Positions 35,836 through 43,685 of a stretch of DNA of 64,000 bases are shown here, in pieces. Position 1 is the stretch's first letter; each line of letters begins with the position of its first letter. The notes below the pieces were generated by a model. The model made no database searches, was not told where the DNA came from, and was given only the letters and a program-made list of their open reading frames with translations. The translations under genes and the position numbers were made by a program. The stretch is from Phycicoccus sp. Soil748 (GTDB lineage: Bacteria; Actinomycetota; Actinomycetes; Actinomycetales; Dermatophilaceae), in NCBI RefSeq assembly GCF_001428025.1, contig NZ_LMSC01000007.1:441117-505116 (forward strand), given 5' to 3'.

Positions 35836-37041
35836 GTGAGCCCTCGTCGCGCAGCGGCCGCCCTCGCCGCAGCCGCCCTCCTGCTGGCCGGGTGCGCCGG
35901 CGCGCAGACCGGCGGCACGGACGCCGGCGCGGGTCGGCCGGGGAACGCAGCGCCGGTCACGTCGTCCGGCGCGTCGGGTCACACCGACGGCCACGGCTCC
36001 GGGCAGCCGACGCATCCCTCGGCGCCGCTGCGCCCGGGCGAGCGCCTCGTCACGGTACGGATGCCCGCGGCGTACACCCCCAAGGCACCGGCCGCCCCGG
36101 GCACCGACGACTACCGCTGCTTCCTGCTCGACCCCGGCATCACGGCACCGTCGGTGGTCACGGGCATCGACGTCCTGCCGGGCAACCCCAAGGTGGTCCA
36201 CCACGTGATCCTCTTCCGGGTGCCCCCGGGCGCCGTGGCGCGCGCCGAGGCCGTCGACGCGGCCCAGCCGGGGCAGGGCTGGACCTGCTTCGGCGGCACC
36301 GGCATCGAGAGCCAGGGCAGCGGCCTCGAGGACGCGCCCTGGCTGGGGGCATGGGCCCCGGGCGGCGGTGAGCAGGTGCTGCCGAAGGACCTCGGCCTGC
36401 CGGTCGAGGCGGGCTCGCGGATCGTCATGCAGGTGCACTACAACCTCCTGGCCGGGCACGACCCAGACCTCAGTGGGGCGCGCCTGCGGGTTGCGGCGGA
36501 CGACGGCACGCGCACGGCGCTGCAGACGGTGCTGCTGCCCGGCCCGGTGGAGCTGCCGTGCCGCCCGGGCCGCACCGGCCCGCTGTGCGACCGCGCGTCG
36601 GCGGTCGCCGACGTCCAGCGCCGGTTCGGTGCCGAGGCGGGGTTCGCGGCCGAAGCCCTCCACCTGTTGTGCGGCCCCATCCGGGCCTCGGCCACCCAGT
36701 CGTGCACGAGGACGGTGCGCCGGGCCGAGACGGTCCGGGCGGTCGCCGGCCACATGCACCTGCTGGGGCGGAGCATCACGGTCGAGGTCAACCACGGCAA
36801 GCCAGGTGCCCGCACGATCCTCGACCTGCCCGTCTGGGACTTCGACAACCAGGGCAGCCGGCCGGTGTCACCCGCCGTGCACCTGGTGCCGGGGGACACC
36901 CTGACCGTCACCTGCCGCCACGACCAGTCGCTGCGCGACCGGCTGCCGGCGCTGCAGGGAGTCCCCGAGCGCTACGTCGTCTGGGGCGAGGGCACCACCG
37001 ACGAGATGTGCCTCGGCATCGTGCTGGTGACCCGCCCCTAG
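35836..37041 (+). CDS. PHM/DBH-like copper type II monooxygenase domain lipoprotein
   Basis: From GTG 35836 this is 401 residues, a lipoprotein by its signal peptide and lipobox LLAGC. A His/Gly/Ser linker follows. The rest resembles the two-domain copper core of peptidylglycine and dopamine monooxygenases: VVHHVILFRVPPG (H122, H123) and MQVHYN (H201) for the CuH site, GHMHLLG (H306, H308) and DEMCLG (M391) for the CuM site. All six ligand types are present in order. These enzymes hydroxylate aliphatic carbons using ascorbate and oxygen. The substrate and electron donor here are unknown. Confidence 0.82.
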   Translation: MSPRRAAAALAAAALLLAGCAGAQTGGTDAGAGRPGNAAPVTSSGASGHTDGHGSGQPTHPSAPLRPGERLVTVRMPAAYTPKAPAAPGTDDYRCFLLDPGITAPSVVTGIDVLPGNPKVVHHVILFRVPPGAVARAEAVDAAQPGQGWTCFGGTGIESQGSGLEDAPWLGAWAPGGGEQVLPKDLGLPVEAGSRIVMQVHYNLLAGHDPDLSGARLRVAADDGTRTALQTVLLPGPVELPCRPGRTGPLCDRASAVADVQRRFGAEAGFAAEALHLLCGPIRASATQSCTRTVRRAETVRAVAGHMHLLGRSITVEVNHGKPGARTILDLPVWDFDNQGSRPVSPAVHLVPGDTLTVTCRHDQSLRDRLPALQGVPERYVVWGEGTTDEMCLGIVLVTRP

Positions 37042-37044
37042 GCT
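37039..37044 (+). promoter_or_regulatory. -10 hexamer of a leaderless promoter (purU)
   Basis: TAGGCT, whose first three bases are the stop of the preceding gene, lies six bases before GTG 37051. Confidence 0.5.
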
Positions 37045-37050
37045 GGGCGC

Positions 37051-37935
37051 GTGCAGCAGAGCGCCCCCACCGCCCCCGAGCCCGGACGCGAGTTCGTCCT
37101 CACCGTCTCCTGTCCCGACCGCCGAGGCATCGTCCACGCGGTCTCCGGCGTGGTGCTCGAGCTCGCCCTGACGATCCTGGACAGCCAGCAGTTCGCCGAC
37201 GCCACGTCGGGGGAGTTCCACCTGCGCATGCACCTCGTGCGCGAGGGCGACCCGATCGCGGTGGACGACGTCGACGCGGCGCTGCGCGACGTCGCCGGCA
37301 GGTTCGCCATGGAGTACGCCGTGCACGACCTCGCGCGCCGGCCCCGCGTCCTGGTCATGGTGAGCCAGCAGGGGCACTGCCTCAACGACCTGCTGTTCCG
37401 GGTGGAGAGCGGCTCGCTGCCCATCGAGGTGCCCGCCATCGTGTCCAACCACGAGGACTTCCGCGGGCTGGCGCAGTGGCACGGCGTGCCCTTCCACCAC
37501 GTCCCCGTCACTCGCGCGACCAAGCCGGCGGCGGAGCAGGAGCTGCGCGAGCTCATCGCCCGCTACGAGGCGGACACCGTCGTCCTCGCGCGCTACATGC
37601 AGATCCTGTCCGCGGAGCTGTGCGCAGACCTGCCGGGCCGGGTCATCAACATCCACCACTCCCTGCTGCCGAGCTTCAAGGGAGCCAAGCCCTACACCCA
37701 GGCCCACGACCGTGGCGTCAAGGTCATCGGCGCCACCGCGCACTACGTCACGGCCGACCTCGACGAGGGGCCGATCATCGAGCAGGACTTCCGGCGCGTG
37801 GACCACCGCATGAGCCCGGCGCAGCTCGCCTCCGTGGGGCAGGAGCTCGAGGCGATGGCGCTCGCCCGGGCCGTGCGCTGGCACGCCGAGCACCGCGTGG
37901 TCCTGCGCGGCCGCCGCACCATCGTCTTCGACTGA
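37051..37935 (+). CDS. purU: Formyltetrahydrofolate deformylase
   Basis: PurU hydrolyses 10-formyl-THF to formate and THF, balancing one-carbon pools. The 294-residue protein has an N-terminal ACT domain (SCPDRRGIVHAVSGVV) and a C-terminal formyltransferase-fold domain with HHSLLPSFKGAKPY, GATAHYVTADLDEGPII and the active-site context HH/D. Length and order match the family. Its start sits nine bases after the preceding stop, behind a leaderless-type -10 that overlaps that stop. Confidence 0.95.
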   Translation: MQQSAPTAPEPGREFVLTVSCPDRRGIVHAVSGVVLELALTILDSQQFADATSGEFHLRMHLVREGDPIAVDDVDAALRDVAGRFAMEYAVHDLARRPRVLVMVSQQGHCLNDLLFRVESGSLPIEVPAIVSNHEDFRGLAQWHGVPFHHVPVTRATKPAAEQELRELIARYEADTVVLARYMQILSAELCADLPGRVINIHHSLLPSFKGAKPYTQAHDRGVKVIGATAHYVTADLDEGPIIEQDFRRVDHRMSPAQLASVGQELEAMALARAVRWHAEHRVVLRGRRTIVFD

Positions 37936-37948
37936 GGCGCCGACCGGC

Positions 37949-37962
37949 CACCGTGTCCGGTG
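37949..37962 (+). terminator. Hairpin between convergent purU and DUF1990 genes
   Basis: CACCG and CGGTG flank TGTC. A 13-base unit (GTCCGGTGACGGN, last base differing) is repeated at 37955 and 37968, giving a second possible stem. Confidence 0.4.
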
Positions 37963-38001
37963 ACGGCGTCCGGTGACGGGGTCGCGCTAGCGGGATCGCG
38001 G

Positions 38002-38523
38002 CTACCGGGGGCGGTCGTCGGCGGCGTGCTGGAGGGCGCGCAGGTAGCCCTGGGCGGCGACGCGCTGGCCCACCCAGGTGAGCGGGCCTCCGAGCCGGGT
38101 GAGCAGGGTGGCCGGGCGGGCGTAGGCGCGGATCACGGCATACACGTCGTCGCCGCGGCGCTCGACGAGGAAGCCCTCCTCCCCGCTCTCGGGGTGGCCG
38201 GCGAGCGTGCCGTAGCCGAAACCGGTGCGCCGGGAGTCCTCGACGGTCCAGACGACGCGGCAGGGCACGGGGAGGACCACCAGGCGGCTCAGGATCTCCA
38301 CCCCGGTCGCGGCGCGGCGAGCCGTGGTCACGGGCCGCAGCCCGATCCCGCGCTGCGGCGCCCAGTGCATGAGGGCCGCGGCCGCCCGGGCGTAGGCCGC
38401 GTCGCCCGCCCCGATGCGGCGCTCCACCGCGAGGTGGTGGAAACCGGCCGGCAGCGGCCCGTCGAGGGTGAGCCCCTGCGGCGCGTAGGTGAGCGGCAGG
38501 TGGGCCAGGTCGGCGAGCTTCAC
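38002..38523 (-). CDS. DUF1990 family protein
   Basis: This 173-residue protein matches DUF1990: FHHLAVERRIGAGDAAY near residue 30, an internal MHWAPQRGIGL, and GFGYGTLAGHPESGEEGF, which is the best-kept block. No signal peptide or membrane helix. Function unknown. Its start overlaps the stop of the upstream LOG-family gene by four bases, so they form an operon. Confidence 0.88.
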   Translation of the reverse strand: MKLADLAHLPLTYAPQGLTLDGPLPAGFHHLAVERRIGAGDAAYARAAAALMHWAPQRGIGLRPVTTARRAATGVEILSRLVVLPVPCRVVWTVEDSRRTGFGYGTLAGHPESGEEGFLVERRGDDVYAVIRAYARPATLLTRLGGPLTWVGQRVAAQGYLRALQHAADDRPR

Positions 38524-39719
38524 GGGAGGGCCTCTCGGGTGGGGGTGGGCTGGTCACCCGTCGGAGCGTCAACACCCGCGGGTCCGGCGCTCGCGGCGTC
38601 GGCGCCCGACAGTCGGGCGGTCACGACGTCGGCGGCCTCCTGCACGCTGTCGACGAGGTGCACCACGCCGTCCATGTCCCGCCCACGGGCGAGCGCGGTC
38701 ACCGCCGTCCACACGGGGACGGTGTCGGTCCAGTACTCGTGGCCGACCAGCACCAGCGGCGGGAGGGTCGCCCCGGGCAGGGCGTAGAACAGCGGGGTCA
38801 CCGCCTGGAAGACCTCCTGCACGGTGCCGGCCGCACCTTCGAGCACGACCAGGCCGTGGGTCGACCGCGCGAGGAGGCCGTCCTCGCGCAGGGCGTTGGA
38901 GAAGTACTTGGCGATGCCGTCGCAGAAGACGCCCGGGGGCTCGTGGCCGTAGAACCAGGTGGGGATGCCGAGGCTGCGGCCCGACCCCGGGCCCAGGCCT
39001 TCGCGCACCTCGAGGGCCAGCTGCGCCCACCGGCCCACGTCGTCCCGGAACGACGGCACCGCCGCCAGCCGCGCCAGGGCGTCCTCGAGGTCGTCGTCCC
39101 GGGTGGCGTAGGCGCCCAGGTTGGCCGCCTCCATGGCCCCGGGCCCGCCGCCGGTCGCGACGACTAGACCGGCCCGGGCCAGCGTCCTGCCGAGCTGGGC
39201 GGCGTCCGCGTAGGCCGCGCGGCCGCGTTCGAGTGCGTGGCCACCCATCACCCCGACGACGGGCCGCCCGTCGACGAACTCGTCCAGGGCGTCGGTGACC
39301 GAGTCGTCGTGGATGGCGCGCAGCAGCGTCACGAAGGCATCGTGGTGAACCGCAGCCTCCCTGGCCCAGCGGTAGGCCCGCGCGTCGGGCGTCGCGGCAT
39401 AGCCGCGGTCGGCCAGTCCGCGGTAGAGCTCGAGCGGGGAGTAGAGGCTCGCGCGGTAGGGGTCCACCGGCGCATGGGGGTCGGTGGGGAAGACCAGGGC
39501 GTGGTGGGCCCGCAAGTGCGCGTCGAGGGACTCTGACATCCGGCCCCCGAGCACCACGAGGCCCTCGACGTCGGTCCGCGCGAGGAGGGCCGCCTCACGG
39601 CCGGTCAGGTCGAGGTCCTGCAGCCGCAGGCCGCGCAGCGGGCGCCCCGACGCCAGGAGCGCGTCGAGGGCGGCGAGGCTCTCCACCTCACGGTGCCTGT
39701 CCCTGCCCTCGGCCGTCAT
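38520..39719 (-). CDS. LOG-family Rossmann-fold protein with long N-terminal region
   Basis: This 399-residue protein has the nucleotide-binding GGGPGAMEAAN motif of LOG-family phosphoribohydrolases, which release bases such as cytokinins from nucleoside monophosphates. The second family motif, usually PGGxGTxxE, reads EGAAGTVQE here, so the Gly-Gly part is changed. About 150 residues precede the core, giving it a size nearer to PpnN-like nucleosidases than to short LOG proteins. Activity is uncertain. It is preceded by a leaderless-type -10 and overlaps the DUF1990 gene. Confidence 0.82.
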   Translation of the reverse strand: MTAEGRDRHREVESLAALDALLASGRPLRGLRLQDLDLTGREAALLARTDVEGLVVLGGRMSESLDAHLRAHHALVFPTDPHAPVDPYRASLYSPLELYRGLADRGYAATPDARAYRWAREAAVHHDAFVTLLRAIHDDSVTDALDEFVDGRPVVGVMGGHALERGRAAYADAAQLGRTLARAGLVVATGGGPGAMEAANLGAYATRDDDLEDALARLAAVPSFRDDVGRWAQLALEVREGLGPGSGRSLGIPTWFYGHEPPGVFCDGIAKYFSNALREDGLLARSTHGLVVLEGAAGTVQEVFQAVTPLFYALPGATLPPLVLVGHEYWTDTVPVWTAVTALARGRDMDGVVHLVDSVQEAADVVTARLSGADAASAGPAGVDAPTGDQPTPTREALP

Positions 39720-39725
39720 GCCCTG

Positions 39726-39731
39726 ACCCTA
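39726..39731 (-). promoter_or_regulatory. -10 hexamer of a leaderless promoter (LOG-family gene)
   Basis: Minus-strand TAGGGT, six bases before the ATG at 39719. Confidence 0.5.
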
Positions 39732-39743
39732 CGGGTGCGCCCT

Positions 39744-40133
39744 TCAGAGGTTGCCGAGGACGCGGTCGACGGCGATCTCGATCACGACCCGCTCGGGGTT
39801 GTCGCGGGGCACGCGGTAGCGGGCGGCATACCGCTGCACCGCGTCGGCAACCGACGCACGGTCGTCGAGCACCCGCGCCGGGCCCTCGAACGACAGCCAG
39901 TGGCGGCCCTCGACCTGGCACAGCACGGCCCGCGTGCCGGCGGCGGCGTTGCGGGCCTTGAGGCTCGACCCGCTGGTGATGACGCGCGCCACGAGCGCCT
40001 CGTGGTCCCAGGTGAACCCCACCGGCACGACGTGCGGCGAGCCGTCGGGGCGCAGTGTCGTCAGCGTGGCGAGGTGACGGACGGCGACGAACTCGAGCGC
40101 GGCGGCCGACAGCTCGGCGGGGGGCGTGGACAC
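39744..40133 (-). CDS. PPOX-class flavin/F420-dependent oxidoreductase
   Basis: This 129-residue split-beta-barrel protein resembles the Rv1155-type PPOX family. RHLATLTTLRPDGSPHVVPVG is the N-terminal strand pair, SLKARNAA the phosphate-binding region and WLSFEGPARVL the central strand. Such proteins bind F420 or FMN, and the cofactor here is not certain. It stands alone behind a leaderless-type -10. Confidence 0.87.
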   Translation of the reverse strand: MSTPPAELSAAALEFVAVRHLATLTTLRPDGSPHVVPVGFTWDHEALVARVITSGSSLKARNAAAGTRAVLCQVEGRHWLSFEGPARVLDDRASVADAVQRYAARYRVPRDNPERVVIEIAVDRVLGNL

Positions 40134-40139
40134 GGGCCG

Positions 40140-40145
40140 AGTCTG
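40140..40145 (-). promoter_or_regulatory. -10 hexamer of a leaderless promoter (PPOX gene)
   Basis: Minus-strand CAGACT, six bases before the GTG at 40133. Confidence 0.45.
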
Positions 40146-40191
40146 CCAGCCGGGTCGGTACGGTGCCGGCCCCGCCCGGCGGGCCCGCGAC

Positions 40192-41586
40192 TCAGTGGCC
40201 CGTCACCGCGGACAGCAGCCGCCCCAGCCGGGCAGGCCGTCCGGTGCGCGCCTCCTCCGCGTCCGCGAGGTGGGCCAGGCGGAGCCCGGCGTTGATGCCG
40301 ACCCAGCGGGCGGGTTCGGGCTCCCAGCGCCGGCTGCGGTGCCCGACCCACGGCAGCTCGGTGATGGGCGTACGGCGCCCGAGGACGAGGTCGGCGAGGG
40401 TGCGGCCGGCCAGGTTGCTCGCCGCCACGCCGTCCCCGACGTAGCCCCCCGCCCAGCCGAGGCCCGTCGACGGGTCGTGGCCGACGGAGGGGTGCCAGTC
40501 GCGGGCGATGCCGAGCGGACCTCCCCACGCGTGGGTGAACTCGACCCCGTCGAGCTGGGGGAGCAGGCCGGTCAGCGTGGCACGCAGGTCGGCGAAGACC
40601 GTTGCGTCGTGGTCGAACTCGGGTCGGATGCGCGACCGGAAGTGGTAGGGGGCGCCGCGTCCCCCGAACGCGAGGCGGTCGTCGACGGTCCGCTGGCCGT
40701 AGATGATGACGTGGCGGTGGTCGGCGAACACCTCGCGGTCGGCCAGCCCGATCTCGCCCCACGTCGACGCGGCCAGCGGTGCCGTGGCCACCATGAGCGA
40801 GTAGACGGGCGCGACCGTGCGGCGGTGCCCCGGCAGTCCCGGGGTCCACCCCTCGGTGGCGCGGATGACGTGCCGCGCGCTGACCTGCCCACCCCCGACG
40901 AGGCCGACCCGGCCGGGCTCGATCGTCGCGACCCGGACCCCTTCCCGGAGGTCGGCTCCCTGCCGCCGGACGGCGGCCGCGAGGCCGTCGACGAGGCGTC
41001 GCGGGTGGACGCGGGCGCAGTACGGCGTGAACGTGGCCCCCAGCACCGACGAGGCGGCGAGGCGCTCGCGCGCCTGCGCCGCATCGAGCCACTGCGTGCC
41101 GGTGGCCCAGTCGTCGGCATGGGCGACCTCCGCCCTCGCCCGGGACACCTGGGCGGCCGAGCGCGCGAGCACCACGCTGCCGCCGCGGTGGTAGCCGCAG
41201 TCGATGCCAGCCGCTGCCGACGCCCGACCGACCTCGTCGACGGTGTCGCGGAGCTCGGCGAGCATCGCCGCTGCCGCCGCGCGGCCGTGGGCGCGGGCGA
41301 GGGTGTCGGGGCCGACCGGCCACAGCGCCGACACCCAGCCGCCGTTGCGTCCGCTGGCACCGAAGCCGACGTGCTCGGCCTCGAGGACCACCACCGACAG
41401 CGACGCGTCGGCGAGGAGCAGGTAGTGCGCGGTCCAGAGGCCGGTGAAGCCGCCTCCCACGACGACGACGTCGGCGTGGGAGGGCAGGTCGGACGAGTCG
41501 GCCCCGTCCGCCGGCACCGGGGAGTCCGGTGCGCTGGCGTACGGGGCCTGCTCGCCCGCACCCTCCGACCAGAGGGGCAGGGTCAC
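40192..41586 (-). CDS. DAO-family FAD-dependent amine oxidoreductase (PuuB-like)
   Basis: This 464-residue flavoprotein has the FAD-binding motif VVVGGGFTGLWTAHYLL near residue 40, GFGASGRNGGWVSAL as in gamma-glutamylputrescine oxidase PuuB, and the C-terminal GYVGDGVAASNLAGRTLADL that closes the FAD site. It likely oxidises a primary amine to an aldehyde plus ammonia and peroxide. PuuA and PuuD, the usual partners for the glutamylated route, are absent here, so the real substrate may be a free amine. It starts seven bases after the aminotransferase gene, in the minus arm of the polyamine island. Confidence 0.88.
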   Translation of the reverse strand: MTLPLWSEGAGEQAPYASAPDSPVPADGADSSDLPSHADVVVVGGGFTGLWTAHYLLLADASLSVVVLEAEHVGFGASGRNGGWVSALWPVGPDTLARAHGRAAAAAMLAELRDTVDEVGRASAAAGIDCGYHRGGSVVLARSAAQVSRARAEVAHADDWATGTQWLDAAQARERLAASSVLGATFTPYCARVHPRRLVDGLAAAVRRQGADLREGVRVATIEPGRVGLVGGGQVSARHVIRATEGWTPGLPGHRRTVAPVYSLMVATAPLAASTWGEIGLADREVFADHRHVIIYGQRTVDDRLAFGGRGAPYHFRSRIRPEFDHDATVFADLRATLTGLLPQLDGVEFTHAWGGPLGIARDWHPSVGHDPSTGLGWAGGYVGDGVAASNLAGRTLADLVLGRRTPITELPWVGHRSRRWEPEPARWVGINAGLRLAHLADAEEARTGRPARLGRLLSAVTGH

Positions 41587-41593
41587 GACGGGC

Positions 41594-43033
41594 TCAGAGG
41601 TGCTGCTCGGCGTCCTTGAGGACGGACCTCAGCCGGCTCTCGATGTCGTCGAACTCGGGCTGGCCGATGATCAGCGGCGGCGCGAGCTGGATGACCGGGT
41701 CGCCACGGTCGTCGGCGCGGCAGTAGATGCCGGCGTCGAACAGGGCCTTGGACAGGTAGCCGCGCAGCAGCCGCTCGGACTCCTCGTCGTTGAACGTCTC
41801 CCGCGACTCCTTGTCCTTGACGAGCTCGATGCCGTAGAAGTAGCCGGCGCCGCGGACGTCGCCGACGATCGGCAGGTCGAGCAGCTTCTCCAGGGTCGCC
41901 CGGAACCGCGGGGCGTTCTCCTTGACGTGGTCGTTGAGGCCCTCGCGCTCGAAGATGTCGAGGTTCTCCATCGCCACGGCGGCGCTGACCGGGTGGCCAC
42001 CGAAGGTGTAGCCGTGCGGGAAGTAGTTGGTGCCCTTCTTGAACGGCTCGAACAACCGGTCGCTGGCGATCATCGCGCCGATGGGGGAGTACCCGGACGT
42101 CATGCCCTTCGCGCAGGTGATGATGTCGGGCACGTAGTTGAAGTCGTCGCACGCGAACATGGAGCCGATGCGGCCGAACGAGCAGATGACCTCGTCGGAG
42201 ACGAGCAGCACGTCGTACTCGTCGCAGATCTCGCGGACCCGCTCGAAGTAGCCGGGCGGCGGCGGGAAGCAGCCACCGGAGTTCTGCACCGGCTCGAGGA
42301 ACACGGCGGCGACGGTGTCGGGACCCTCGAACTCGATGGCCTCGGCGATGCGGTCGGCGGCCCAGCGGCCGAACGCCTTCTCGTCCTCGCGCAGGTGCTC
42401 CGGCGCGCGGTAGAGGTTGGTGTTGGGGACCTTGAAGGCGCCGGGCACGAGCGGCTCGAACATCTCCTTGGCCGCCGGGATGCCGGTGATGGACAGCGCG
42501 CCCTGCGGGGTGCCGTGGTAGGCGACCGCGCGGCTGATGACCTTGTGCTTGGTCGGCTTGCCGGTGAGCTTGAAGTACTGCTTGGCGAGCTTCCACGCCG
42601 TCTCGACGGCCTCGCCGCCGCCCGTGGTGAAGAAGACGCGGTTGAGGTCGCCGGGCGCGCCCGCTGCGAGGCGCTCGGCGAGCTCGATGGCACGCGGGTG
42701 GGCGTAGGACCACAGGGGGAAGAACGCGAGGTCCTTGGCCTGCTTGGCGGCCGCCTCGGCGAGCTCGACGCGCCCGTGGCCGACCTGCACGACGAACAGA
42801 CCGGCCAGGCCGTCGATGTACTCGTTGCCGCGGTCGTCCCAGATCTTGTGGCCCTCACCGCGCACGATGATGGGGACGCTGTGGGCCAGGCCGCCCTCGC
42901 TGCGGTCCTCGAAGACCGAGTGCCGCGTGAAGTGCATCCAGAGGTGGTCACGGGCCGCCTCGGAGTAGAGCGCCCCGGTCGGGGTGCGCAGGTCGGAGGA
43001 CGGTTCGTAGGCGGCGGTGGGCTCAGTGGTCAT
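41594..43033 (-). CDS. Class III aminotransferase (putrescine/GABA type)
   Basis: From ATG 43033 this is 479 residues. Fold-type I class III motifs: NEYIDGLAGLFVVQVGHG, FFTTGGGEAVETAWKLA, SDEVICSFGRIG and the PLP lysine in CAKGMTSGYSPIG, then HGYTFGGHPVSAAVA. It resembles putrescine-pyruvate aminotransferases (SpuC-like) and could convert putrescine to 4-aminobutanal or GABA to succinate semialdehyde. The start overlaps the Lrp stop (ATGA), and the long open frame upstream lies within that gene. Confidence 0.9.
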   Translation of the reverse strand: MTTEPTAAYEPSSDLRTPTGALYSEAARDHLWMHFTRHSVFEDRSEGGLAHSVPIIVRGEGHKIWDDRGNEYIDGLAGLFVVQVGHGRVELAEAAAKQAKDLAFFPLWSYAHPRAIELAERLAAGAPGDLNRVFFTTGGGEAVETAWKLAKQYFKLTGKPTKHKVISRAVAYHGTPQGALSITGIPAAKEMFEPLVPGAFKVPNTNLYRAPEHLREDEKAFGRWAADRIAEAIEFEGPDTVAAVFLEPVQNSGGCFPPPPGYFERVREICDEYDVLLVSDEVICSFGRIGSMFACDDFNYVPDIITCAKGMTSGYSPIGAMIASDRLFEPFKKGTNYFPHGYTFGGHPVSAAVAMENLDIFEREGLNDHVKENAPRFRATLEKLLDLPIVGDVRGAGYFYGIELVKDKESRETFNDEESERLLRGYLSKALFDAGIYCRADDRGDPVIQLAPPLIIGQPEFDDIESRLRSVLKDAEQHL

Positions 43034-43506
43034 CGGGTACCCCAGTTGTAGTGCTGCTTGTTGAGTTTCAGGTAGACGAAGGTCTCGGTCGTCTGCACGC
43101 CGGGAAGCGTGCGGATGCGGGTGGTCAGGAGCTCGAGCAGGTCGTTGTCGTCCTCGCAGACGACCTCGGCGAGGATGTCGAACGACCCGGCCGTGGTGAC
43201 CACGTAGTCGACCTCGTCCATGGCCGACAGCGCGTCGCCGACGGGGGTGAGGTCCCCGTCGACGCGGATGCCGATCATGGCCTGGCGGCGGAACCCCACC
43301 TGGAGAGGGTCGGTCACCGCGACGATCTGCATGACCTCCTGGTCGAGGAGGCGCTGCACGCGCTGGCGCACCGCCGCCTCCGACAGCCCGACGCGCTTGG
43401 CGATCGTGGCGTAGGACTGCCGCCCGTCCTCCTGCAGCTGCTCGATGATCGCCTTCGACACGTCGTCGAGGCGCACGTCGGAGCCGTTGCCGGGGGTGCG
43501 GGTCAC
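43030..43506 (-). CDS. Lrp/AsnC-family transcriptional regulator
   Basis: From GTG 43506 this is 158 residues, the family's normal size; the open frame reaches 43653 but the extra N-terminus is not Lrp-like. The helix-turn-helix is LQEDGRQSYATIAKRVGLSE with AAVRQRVQRLLD. The C-terminal RAM domain shows VTTAGSFDILAEVVCEDD and LPGVQTTETFVYLKL. It sits at the divergent centre of the polyamine island and overlaps the aminotransferase gene, so it probably senses a pathway intermediate and controls both arms. Confidence 0.9.
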   Translation of the reverse strand: MTRTPGNGSDVRLDDVSKAIIEQLQEDGRQSYATIAKRVGLSEAAVRQRVQRLLDQEVMQIVAVTDPLQVGFRRQAMIGIRVDGDLTPVGDALSAMDEVDYVVTTAGSFDILAEVVCEDDNDLLELLTTRIRTLPGVQTTETFVYLKLNKQHYNWGTR

Positions 43507-43567
43507 GCCGCCATGGTGTCGGTCGCCGCCGTTTGGCGCAAGTCCCCGCGCTACGGAATCGGTTGCT

Positions 43568-43579
43568 AATTTGTAAATT
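43568..43579 (+). promoter_or_regulatory. Candidate Lrp operator in the divergent intergenic region
   Basis: AATTTGTAAATT is a 12-base inverted repeat (5+2+5) inside an unusually AT-rich patch between the divergent Lrp and aldehyde dehydrogenase genes. TTACAGT (43637-43643) downstream is a possible -10 for the plus arm. Lrp-family sites are AT-rich dyads of this kind; the assignment is inference. Confidence 0.5.
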
Positions 43580-43685
43580 CGATGTGGATTTCCGCAATCT
43601 CGTGGCGAGAACCTAGTGGAATCAGCGGTAGTGCGGTTACAGTGCAGCCACACGGAATCCGTACCCGAAACGCATGGGAGTGTCA

